DNA of 9,518 nucleotides from CAYSCW01 sp964429795 (GTDB taxonomy: Bacteria; Acidobacteriota; Aminicenantia; Aminicenantales; Aminicenantaceae), in contig CAYSCW010000057.1 of NCBI GenBank assembly GCA_964429795.1, positions 1 through 9,518 on the forward strand, in the 5' to 3' direction. Of the stretch, positions 1 to 6,211 are shown in pieces (positions within the stretch are counted from its first letter, which is position 1; every line of letters starts with the position of its first letter). The notes under the pieces were generated by a model that made no database searches, was not told the origin of the DNA, and worked only from the letters and a program-made list of their open reading frames with translations. The position numbers and the translations under genes were made by a program.

Positions 1-3
1 GCG

Positions 4-69
4 AGCCGAGGAATAAGCGAATTTTCCTCGCTGGGGAAAATTCGCGGGCTGACGAATCAGCTTACCTGA
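4..69 (+). promoter_or_regulatory. Structured leader upstream of ppdK (hairpins, unassigned)
   Basis: A perfect 11-bp inverted repeat (17-27 with 35-45, 7-nt loop) is enclosed by a further AGCC/GGCT pairing (4-7 with 47-50). It is followed by a 5-bp stem with a CGAA loop (48-52 with 57-61). Competing pairings exist: CGAGGAA 7-13 with TTCCTCG 24-30, and TCAG 57-60 with CTGA 66-69. No T-run follows, so this is not an intrinsic terminator in either direction. It does not match a riboswitch core I can recognise. It may be a cis-acting leader of ppdK, the tail of an upstream transcript, or a dispersed palindromic repeat; the sequence alone does not decide. Confidence 0.4.
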
Positions 70-115
70 CTGCTTTTGAAACTGTCACGGAAAGGGAGAT
101 GCCTAGCTTTGAACT

Positions 116-143
116 TTGATTTTGGACCGCAATAGTATAGAAT
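116..143 (+). promoter_or_regulatory. Candidate sigma70-type promoter for ppdK
   Basis: TTGATT at 116-121 and TAGAAT at 138-143 are separated by 16 bp, which would start RNA near 150, about 38 nt before the GTG start. Both boxes match the consensus only partly. If this promoter is the one used, the hairpins at 4-69 lie outside the ppdK mRNA. Confidence 0.35.
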
Positions 144-173
144 ACTTTATCTATAGTCTTACAGGAGATTCTG

Positions 174-180
174 AAAGGAG
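174..180 (+). promoter_or_regulatory. Ribosome binding site that fixes the ppdK start
   Basis: AAAGGAG lies 7 nt before the GTG at 188-190. No comparable site precedes the in-frame TTG at 116, so this site decides the start. Confidence 0.75.
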
Positions 181-187
181 TGACGAG

Positions 188-2935
188 GTGATTAAAAAGC
201 ATGTGTATTTTTTCGCCAAAGATCAAGCCGAAGGCAGCAAAGAAATGAAAGACACCCTTGGTGGGAAAGGAGCCAACTTGGCCGAAATGGCGGGTATCGG
301 ATTGCCTGTCCCACCAGGTTTTACCATCTCCACTGAAGTCTGCAGTCTTTTTGCAGAATCAAAAGAAAAAATACCCGAAGAGGTAAAGGAAGAAATCCTG
401 GCAAATCTCAAAAAATTAGAAGATATCTCTGGACAAAAATTCGGGATTGAAGAAAGCCCCCTTCTCGTTTCTGTTCGTTCCGGAGCGAAATTTTCCATGC
501 CCGGGATGATGGATACAGTCTTAAACCTAGGCCTTAATGACAAGACTGTGGAGGGATTAGCTCGAAAGAGTGGAGACAGGCGGTTTGCCCTCGATTGCTA
601 TCGGCGACTTCTTCATATGTTTGGAGATGTGGTGATGGGAGTTCCCAAGAGGAAATTCGGGGAGATTCTCAAGAGAAAAAAGGAAAAAGAGAGGGCCAAT
701 TTTGATCATCAGCTTTCAGAGAAAGCCTTGGAAGAGCTTATCTCAGAGTATAGAGAATTGATCAAAAAGGAGACCGGGAAGGATTTTCCCCAGGATCCAA
801 AGGAGCAGTTGTACATGGCCATTTCTGCGGTCTTCAAATCGTGGAATAATCCGCGGGCTATCACCTACCGTCGGTTGAATCGCATCCCTGAGGATTTGGG
901 CACTGCGGTAAACGTCCAGCTCATGGTGTTCGGAAATATTGGACAGAAATCAGCAACCGGTGTTGGATTTACCAGAAATCCCGCTTCAGGAGTGAAAGAG
1001 CTCTACGGAGAATATCTGCTCAATGCTCAAGGGGAAGATGTGGTGGCAGGGGTAAGAACACCATCTCCACTCGAGGCCCTGAAAAAAGATATGCCCGAGG
1101 TTTATGACGAGTTAAAAGAGATAACTGATCAGTTGGAAAAGCATTACCGTGACATCCAAGACTTTGAATTTACAGTGCAAGAGGAAAAGCTTTACATGCT
1201 CCAGACAAGAAGTGGCAAGAGGACAGGTCAGGCAGCCGTAAAGATTGCTGTGGATATGGTTGATGAGGGCTTGATCGATAAGGAAAATGCCCTGATGATG
1301 GTTGAGCCGGACGCCCTTAACCAGCTCCTTCATCCTGTTTTTGACTCAGAGGAAAAGCTGAAGCATGAAATCCTTGCCAAAGGTCTTGCTGCTTCTCCAG
1401 GAGCTGCCACGGGTCAGGTTGTCTTTTCAGCCGATGAAGCAGTGAATTGGAAAGAGAAGGGCCAGAGAGTGATTCTTGTCCGGGAGGAAACCTCACCCGA
1501 TGACATTCACGGAATGAACGCATCCCAAGGAATCCTTACTGCCACTGGCGGGATGACCAGCCATGCCGCTGTGGTGGGACGCCAGATGGGAAAGCCTTGT
1601 GTTGTTGGCTGTGATAAGATAAGGCCGAATGAGGAAGAGGGGTCCTTTCAAGTAGGAAGACAAAAAGTTAACGAAGGGGACTGGATTTCCATCGATGGCA
1701 TCACGGGAGAAGTGCTTCTTGGTGAGATAAAGACCCAACCTTCTGAAATCATCCAGGTTATCAGAAAGGAATTAAAACCGGAAGCATCCCAAATCTATCG
1801 GTATTTTACAAAATTCCTTTCTTGGGCGGATGAAGTAAGGAGAATGGGAGTCCGCGCCAACTCAGACACGACTGAAGATGCACGGACAGCATTTGCCTTT
1901 GGAGCAGAAGGCATCGGCCTTGCTCGAACAGAGCATATGTTTTTCGCGAGGGAAAGACTTCCTTTTATCAAGGAGATGATATTGTCTGAAACGGAAGAGG
2001 AAAGGCGAAAATTCCTGACGAAGCTCCTGCCTTTCCAGAGAGAAGACTTTTACCATCTCTTCGTAGAGATGAAAGGACATCCGGTAACTATCCGCACACT
2101 CGATCCTCCCCTTCATGAATTCCTGCCTCGGAAGGAAGACTTGATGGTTGAACTGACGGAGCTAAGAGCCCAGGGAGACACTGATAAGAAGAAAATACAG
2201 GAACTGGAAAATCTACTCGATCGGGTTAAAGCACTTTCAGAGTTCAATCCCATGCTGGGACACAGAGGTTGCCGATTGGGCATCACCTACCCCGAAATCA
2301 TTGAGATGCAAGCCCGGGCTATATTTGAGGCAGCCTGTCAGTTGGTTAAAGAAGGCAAGAGAGTCAACCTCGAGATTATGGTTCCACTGGTTGGGGCTGT
2401 GGAAGAGCTTACACATCAGAAGAAGATCATCATCGAGGTGGCTGAAGAACTCATGACAAAATATCAGGTCCAGTTTAAATATTCGGTGGGGACGATGATC
2501 GAGATTCCCAGAGCTGCCATCACAGCCGAAGAGATTGCCCGGGAGGCAGAATTCTTCTCTTTCGGAACCAACGACCTGACTCAGACAACCTATGGAATTT
2601 CGCGTGATGACGGGGTCGGTTTTATCAACCATTATCTGGCCCTCGGCATCTGGAAACAAGACCCCTTCTTAACCGTGGATGAGGAAGGCGTGGGTGAACT
2701 GATGAGATGGGCCGTTGAAAGAGGACGTAAGACAAGACCAGATCTAAAAGTGGGAATATGCGGAGTTCATGGGGGAGATCCGAGTTCGATCTTCTTTTGC
2801 CATAAGATAGGCCTCAATTATGTTAGTTGTTCTGCCTACCAAATTCCCATAGCTCGCCTCGCAGCGGCTCAGATCACCATCGAGGAAAAGAAAAGAGCAC
2901 ACCAAGAAAAGAAAAAAAAGGCATTTATCTCTTGA
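188..2935 (+). CDS. ppdK: Pyruvate, phosphate dikinase
   Basis: Cytosolic enzyme that interconverts pyruvate + ATP + Pi and PEP + AMP + PPi. Depending on the host it serves gluconeogenesis or PPi-linked glycolysis. The GTG start gives 915 aa; the family is usually about 870-900. Domains in order: N-terminal nucleotide-binding domain (GGKGANLAEM at 25-34, SVRSGA with Arg97, QTRSGKR with Arg341); the central swivelling phosphohistidine domain (GGMTSHAAVVG, His459; the Clostridium symbiosum enzyme uses His455); the C-terminal PEP/pyruvate TIM barrel (RTLDPPLHEFLP with Arg636, SFGTNDLTQ, Cys858 as the general acid/base position). Choosing the GTG aligns these residues with the known enzyme, whereas a TTG at 116 would add 24 poorly conserved residues. 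Odd points are Val860 where CGEHGG normally has Glu, and a lysine-rich C-terminal tail. The last 11 bp overlap the convergent proline dehydrogenase gene. The identity is secure. Confidence 0.97.
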   Translation: MIKKHVYFFAKDQAEGSKEMKDTLGGKGANLAEMAGIGLPVPPGFTISTEVCSLFAESKEKIPEEVKEEILANLKKLEDISGQKFGIEESPLLVSVRSGAKFSMPGMMDTVLNLGLNDKTVEGLARKSGDRRFALDCYRRLLHMFGDVVMGVPKRKFGEILKRKKEKERANFDHQLSEKALEELISEYRELIKKETGKDFPQDPKEQLYMAISAVFKSWNNPRAITYRRLNRIPEDLGTAVNVQLMVFGNIGQKSATGVGFTRNPASGVKELYGEYLLNAQGEDVVAGVRTPSPLEALKKDMPEVYDELKEITDQLEKHYRDIQDFEFTVQEEKLYMLQTRSGKRTGQAAVKIAVDMVDEGLIDKENALMMVEPDALNQLLHPVFDSEEKLKHEILAKGLAASPGAATGQVVFSADEAVNWKEKGQRVILVREETSPDDIHGMNASQGILTATGGMTSHAAVVGRQMGKPCVVGCDKIRPNEEEGSFQVGRQKVNEGDWISIDGITGEVLLGEIKTQPSEIIQVIRKELKPEASQIYRYFTKFLSWADEVRRMGVRANSDTTEDARTAFAFGAEGIGLARTEHMFFARERLPFIKEMILSETEEERRKFLTKLLPFQREDFYHLFVEMKGHPVTIRTLDPPLHEFLPRKEDLMVELTELRAQGDTDKKKIQELENLLDRVKALSEFNPMLGHRGCRLGITYPEIIEMQARAIFEAACQLVKEGKRVNLEIMVPLVGAVEELTHQKKIIIEVAEELMTKYQVQFKYSVGTMIEIPRAAITAEEIAREAEFFSFGTNDLTQTTYGISRDDGVGFINHYLALGIWKQDPFLTVDEEGVGELMRWAVERGRKTRPDLKVGICGVHGGDPSSIFFCHKIGLNYVSCSAYQIPIARLAAAQITIEEKKRAHQEKKKKAFIS

Positions 2936-3773
2936 ACAGGTTCTTGAGCACAAAAAAGACATTCTCCTTGCGTTCCCTAAACCTTCTGTAGGTATAAGGG
3001 AGCCAATGGGTGCCAAAAGGAACATATATCCTCACATTGTACCCTTCCTCAGCCAACTGCTGTTGAGTTTTGGTCCTGATGCCATAGAGGAATTGAAATT
3101 CGAAATCCTTCTTGGATATGCTTCGCTCGGCCACATAGTCTTTTGTGGCCTGAATGAGTATATCATCGTGAGTGCCAACGGCAGGATAGACGCCATCCTC
3201 AAAAAGTATCTCGGTCAACTTCATGAAATTTTCGCGGATATCCTTCATTTTTTTGATGGCTATCTCTTTTGGCTCTTTGTAAGCTCCTTTACAGATTCTC
3301 ACCTTTGCCTTTATCCGGTTGAGGGCTTGGACGTCTTTCTCTGAGCGGTAAAGATAAGCCTGAATGACGATACCAACATTGTCGAATCTTTCCCGGACCC
3401 GATAAAAAATATCCAATGTCCTTTGAGTATGAGGGGATCCTTCCATATCGAAGCGGACAAAATTGTTATATTCCTTTGCATGTCCCACGATTTTATCCAT
3501 ATTCTGGTAACAGTACTCATCATCGATATCCAGTCCCATCTGTGTCAGTTTTAAGGAAACATGAGATTTGACACCCGTCCGGTGGATAGCATCCAGAAGA
3601 CCGAGATAGTCTTGGACGGCTTTCTCTGAATCCTCCCTGACCTTCACACTCTCTCCGAGCACATCGAGAGTAGCCAAAATTCCTCTTTGATTAAGCTTAT
3701 TAACAGCTTTTAAAGCTTCATCGATGGTTTCACCAGCCACAAAGCTTTTAGCCATGCGGGTTAATAATTTCAT
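2925..3773 (-). CDS. Proline dehydrogenase (single-domain, FAD-dependent)
   Basis: Oxidises L-proline to delta-1-pyrroline-5-carboxylate, passing electrons through FAD to the quinone pool. It is 282 aa, close to the usual size of monofunctional PRODH and far short of bifunctional PutA. Barrel motifs appear in family order: TLDVLGE (35-41), SLKLTQMGLD (73-82), RFDMEGS (107-113), VIQAYLYRS (136-144), RICKGAYKE (159-167), GTHDD (200-204), FEFQFLYGIR (224-233). The C-terminal signature WLPYTYRRFRER carries the Arg263-Arg264 pair expected to bind the proline carboxylate. The ATG has a good ribosome site (AAGGAG, 8 nt upstream). No P5C dehydrogenase, which would complete proline breakdown to glutamate, is nearby. 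The gene is 119 bp downstream of the MauE-like gene, with its own likely promoter between them, and it ends inside ppdK on the other strand. Confidence 0.93.
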   Translation of the reverse strand: MKLLTRMAKSFVAGETIDEALKAVNKLNQRGILATLDVLGESVKVREDSEKAVQDYLGLLDAIHRTGVKSHVSLKLTQMGLDIDDEYCYQNMDKIVGHAKEYNNFVRFDMEGSPHTQRTLDIFYRVRERFDNVGIVIQAYLYRSEKDVQALNRIKAKVRICKGAYKEPKEIAIKKMKDIRENFMKLTEILFEDGVYPAVGTHDDILIQATKDYVAERSISKKDFEFQFLYGIRTKTQQQLAEEGYNVRIYVPFGTHWLPYTYRRFRERKENVFFVLKNLFKR

Positions 3774-3808
3774 TATGATGACTCCTTTTTACGATTAAGA
3801 AGAATTTC

Positions 3809-3837
3809 ATAATAATCATATAAATTTTTTAAACCAA
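3809..3837 (-). promoter_or_regulatory. Candidate promoter for proline dehydrogenase
   Basis: Read on the minus strand, TTGGTT (3837-3832) and TATTAT (3814-3809) are 17 bp apart, which would start RNA near 3802, about 30 nt before the ATG. An 8-bp inverted repeat, AAGAAGAA at 3797-3804 with TTCTTCTT at 3844-3851, brackets the promoter and could be an operator, though it is low-complexity sequence. I see no terminator for the upstream MauE-like gene in 3838-3892, so read-through is possible. Confidence 0.4.
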
Positions 3838-3892
3838 TTCAAGTTCTTCTTGTTAAGCCCTTCCTTTTCTGCGATGGAATATTTTTTTCAGA

Positions 3893-4330
3893 TTAAAACT
3901 TACTATGAGTTATTCTTCTCTTGGCTTTCTTCTGGAAAAAAATATTCAGGGAAAAAAACAGCAAAATCCCATCGGTTAATAGCAATTTGTAATCCACCTT
4001 CTGGCTGAATCGTCCGAAACACCCGCAATCGATGTCGATCCCTCTGGCTATGGTGGAAACGATCAAAACCAAAAAACCCACCAGAAAAAGAGAAAGGAAA
4101 AGAGCGCTTGAGCGACGGAACAGGCCCAGCACTAAGAAAGCCCCACAGATAACCTCCATCCACGGCAGGACTAAAGCCAACATAAAAGACATCCAATAGG
4201 GAAACACTCTGTAATTGGCAATGGCTTGAGCAAATCCCAAAGGATCAAAGATCTTAAGAAGGCCAGCCCAGATGAAGATACCGCCTACCATAAGACAAAA
4301 GACAAAGAGGAGATGTCTGTTTTTAATCAT
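3893..4330 (-). CDS. MauE/DoxX-like integral membrane protein
   Basis: A 145-aa polytopic membrane protein with four likely helices, at about 7-27, 46-70, 75-95 and 116-133. The features WAGLLKIFDP near the N-terminus, LPWMEVICGAFLVLG in helix 2 and DIDCGCFG (Cys102, Cys104) after helix 3 are typical of the MauE branch of the DoxX superfamily. MauE is known to be needed, with MauD, for making the disulfide-rich small subunit of methylamine dehydrogenase, and DoxD/DoxX relatives act in thiosulfate:quinone oxidoreductase. No mau genes are here, so a role in thiol or sulfur redox at the membrane is only inferred. The start is taken as the ATG in the string ATGATTAA, overlapping the stop of the rhodanese gene by 8 bp, which suggests translational coupling. 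A GTG at 4339-4337 is the alternative, adding three residues; neither has a well-spaced ribosome site. Confidence 0.8.
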   Translation of the reverse strand: MIKNRHLLFVFCLMVGGIFIWAGLLKIFDPLGFAQAIANYRVFPYWMSFMLALVLPWMEVICGAFLVLGLFRRSSALFLSLFLVGFLVLIVSTIARGIDIDCGCFGRFSQKVDYKLLLTDGILLFFSLNIFFQKKAKRRITHSKF

Positions 4331-4805
4331 TCTCCACACTGATGGGGAGTCCGGCTTTGATCCATTCTGCCCAGCCTCCGAAAAAAACCTTTATGGAAGC
4401 AAAATCATGTTGATGGAGAATCTTGGCCAGCTCCACACTCGACTGGCACTCGTCTCCATCACAATAGACCACCAGCGTCTGATCTTGTGGAAGAGAATGT
4501 CGTGCTATGAGATCGTTCTTTTTTTGCTCTTCAAAGGGAATGTTCAAAGCACCCAGGATATGGCCCTTCCCGTAATCCTCCTCTGGACGGCTGTCGATAA
4601 AAATGGCCTCCCCTCGGGCAAACAGCTCTTCTGCCTCTGCCAAGGGAATGAAAGCAATGCTTGGATATTCCGCGGAGGAGAAGAAGCTTTCCTTGAACTC
4701 TCCTTGAACATACCGTCTGATTAAAGTGTGATTGACTCCCAAACCTAACAAAGTGCTGGTAACGGCTATGAACAGAAGCTCTTGCCAAATTCTTCTGGAG
4801 AACAT
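4323..4805 (-). CDS. Membrane-anchored rhodanese-like protein
   Basis: A 160-aa protein with one N-terminal hydrophobic helix (about 8-25) followed by a single rhodanese domain (about 50-156). Visible motifs are IDSRPEEDYGKGHILGA (start of the domain), the active-site loop YCDGDECQSS with Cys115 at the persulfide-forming position and a second Cys120 at the sixth loop residue, and the closing FFGGWAEWIKAGLP. Single-domain rhodaneses carry sulfane sulfur on the catalytic Cys; the substrate here is unknown. Arginines lie on both sides of the helix (SRR before, IRR after), so the topology is not certain, though a signal-anchor with the domain outside the cytoplasm is likely. The gene starts 10 nt after the aminotransferase stop, has only a weak AAGAGAGAG ribosome site, and overlaps the MauE-like gene, so the three form one operon. 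Confidence 0.88.
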   Translation of the reverse strand: MFSRRIWQELLFIAVTSTLLGLGVNHTLIRRYVQGEFKESFFSSAEYPSIAFIPLAEAEELFARGEAIFIDSRPEEDYGKGHILGALNIPFEEQKKNDLIARHSLPQDQTLVVYCDGDECQSSVELAKILHQHDFASIKVFFGGWAEWIKAGLPISVEND

Positions 4806-4815
4806 CTCTCTCTTG

Positions 4816-6021
4816 TCAAATGGATTCGGAAAAAAGAGTCAGATATTTCTGGAGGCCGGCCTTGAAGACCTCTATGGCTCTTTTCAAATCCTCCTCTTTG
4901 AGCACATAAGCTATTCTCACCTCATCCTGCCCTTTATCTGGAGAAGAATAAAAACCTCTGGCGGGAGCGACCATGACCGTCTCTTTATCCAGATGAAAAT
5001 CGGTCAGCATCCATTTGACAAAATGCTCACAATCTTCTATAGGCAGCCTGACAATGATGTAGAAAGCTCCCTGAGGCTTATGAATAACAATACCCGGGAT
5101 ATCCCTTATGCCTTCATATAAAATATCCCTTCTCTTCTGGTACTCTGCTTTCACCTCATCAAAATAATCTTTGGACATGAGGTAGGCAGCCAAGGCAGCC
5201 TCCTGTTCGATAGAAGGAGGACAGAGTCGGGCTTGAGCAAACTTTAAAAGTGCCTGGTAGACATCATCATTTCGGGTGATGACCGCCCCGATGCGAGCTC
5301 CGCAGCAACTGAATCTTTTGGAAATGCTATCCACCACGATGACTCTATCCTTAATCTCCTCATACTCCAGGACACTCTTGTGTTTTTGGCCATCATAGAC
5401 AAACTCTTTATAGACTTCATCGCCAATAAGAAAGAGATCATGCTTCTCAACCAGATCGACCACCCGTTTAAGCTCTTCCGCCGCATAGACAGTTCCTGTG
5501 GGATTGTTGGGGGAACAGAGGAGGATGGCCCTGGTCTCTGCGGATATCCTCTCTTCAATGTCTTTCTGTGGAGGAAGGCGGAATCCATCTTCTATGCTCA
5601 AGGTGAGGGGGGAGATCTTCACGTCAGCGAAGGCTGCGTAACCGTTATAGTTGGTGTAAAAAGGCTCAGGGATGATAATCTCCTCTCCAGGGTCAGCAAC
5701 CACACTGAAAGAAAAATGAATGGCTTCAGAGCCACCGATAGTGACGATCACATTCTCAGCGTTGATTGGAATTCGATAAAAATTATAATAGTCAGCGATG
5801 GCTTTCCTCAGCTCCAAAAAGCCCTGTGCCGGCCCGTAACTAAGAACTTTTTCATCATAGCTTTGAAAAGCCTTCAGAACCGGCTGTGGCGTAGGGATAT
5901 CGGGTTGTCCGATATTCAGATGATAGATATGAATACCCCTTTCCTTAGCTTTGTCGGCATAAGGCTTCAACTTTCTTATTGGGGAAGGCTGGATATCTTG
6001 ACCCCTTTTGGAAATATTCAT
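4816..6021 (-). CDS. PLP-dependent aminotransferase, class I/II (aspartate aminotransferase family)
   Basis: A 401-aa cytosolic fold-type I transaminase. Seen in order: the substrate-side N-terminal motif HLNIGQPDIPTP (34-45), SYGPAQG (61-67), PNNPTG (171-176, with Asn173 contacting PLP), GDEVY (200-204, with Asp201 to the pyridine nitrogen), SISKRFSCCGARIG (Schiff-base Lys235 and phosphate-binding Arg243), and EVRIAYV (Arg369, the usual substrate carboxylate contact). It therefore has every residue needed for activity. The exact amino donor cannot be read from the sequence; aspartate, alanine or aromatic amino acids are all possible, so no symbol is given. The start has GGAGG 9 nt upstream. 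It heads the minus-strand operon with the rhodanese and MauE-like genes, and its mRNA probably begins with the long hairpin at 6066-6121. Confidence 0.95.
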   Translation of the reverse strand: MNISKRGQDIQPSPIRKLKPYADKAKERGIHIYHLNIGQPDIPTPQPVLKAFQSYDEKVLSYGPAQGFLELRKAIADYYNFYRIPINAENVIVTIGGSEAIHFSFSVVADPGEEIIIPEPFYTNYNGYAAFADVKISPLTLSIEDGFRLPPQKDIEERISAETRAILLCSPNNPTGTVYAAEELKRVVDLVEKHDLFLIGDEVYKEFVYDGQKHKSVLEYEEIKDRVIVVDSISKRFSCCGARIGAVITRNDDVYQALLKFAQARLCPPSIEQEAALAAYLMSKDYFDEVKAEYQKRRDILYEGIRDIPGIVIHKPQGAFYIIVRLPIEDCEHFVKWMLTDFHLDKETVMVAPARGFYSSPDKGQDEVRIAYVLKEEDLKRAIEVFKAGLQKYLTLFSESI

Positions 6022-6065
6022 TTATGATTCCCTCCGCATGATGATTATTAATCTGGATTATTCAT

Positions 6066-6121
6066 GGAAATCAAGAGACAGGTAACCGATCCAAGAAGAC
6101 CGGCACATGTCCCTGATTTCC
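6066..6121 (-). promoter_or_regulatory. Long hairpin in the 5' leader of the aminotransferase operon
   Basis: In minus-strand RNA, 6121-6098 pairs with 6091-6066 in one long stem capped by the 6-nt loop UUCUUG (6097-6092). The stem has an 8-bp perfect base (GGAAAUCA with UGAUUUCC), then segments of 2, 4, 3 and 6 pairs, interrupted only by bulged U6074, a U6107/C6081 mismatch and bulged U6085, for 23 pairs in all. Three of these pairs are G-U (6112-6076, 6104-6084, 6100-6089) and would be C/A mismatches in plus-strand RNA, so the fold favours the minus strand. It begins at about the start site predicted from the promoter at 6126-6156 and ends about 30 nt before the aminotransferase ribosome site. 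It could be an mRNA-stabilising 5' hairpin, a regulated leader or a processing site. I do not recognise a known riboswitch family. Confidence 0.55.
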
Positions 6122-6125
6122 TCTG

Positions 6126-6156
6126 ATTATTAACAGAAACAAAAGCTCCTTGTCAA
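6126..6156 (-). promoter_or_regulatory. Candidate promoter of the aminotransferase operon
   Basis: A consensus TTGACA (6156-6151) is followed by AATAAT (6131-6126) at 19 bp, or by the poorer TAATAA at 18 bp. Predicted initiation near 6119-6121 coincides with the foot of the long hairpin. The -35 lies in the near-palindrome TTGTCAA, which also offers TTGTCA (6150-6155) to the plus strand toward pyrK, but no good plus-strand -10 follows it. The wide spacer suggests dependence on an activator or a modest basal level. Confidence 0.45.
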
Positions 6157-6211
6157 AGTTTTTATTGCTATCCAGATGAGATTCTGTTATTTTTTTGTGG
6201 AAAAAAGCCTC

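Noticed and set aside
3..119. A 38-codon open frame on + running in from the left edge, possibly the end of an upstream gene
   Set aside because: An open run of this length is common by chance, the peptide resembles nothing I recognise, and it runs through the hairpin region.
116..187. In-frame TTG at 116 as the ppdK start, giving 939 aa
   Set aside because: No ribosome site precedes it, while GTG 188 has AAAGGAG at 7 nt and places the catalytic His at the family position.
2237..2659. 140-codon open frame on - inside ppdK
   Set aside because: It is a mirror of the strongly conserved PEP-binding domain and has no features of its own.
4791..4805. Twin-arginine (SRR) export signal at the rhodanese N-terminus
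   Set aside because: The residues after the arginines do not fit the Tat consensus and there is no cleavage site; a plain membrane anchor fits better.
5380..6027. 215-codon open frame on + opposite the aminotransferase
   Set aside because: It is antisense to conserved PLP-enzyme sequence and its peptide shows no domain character.
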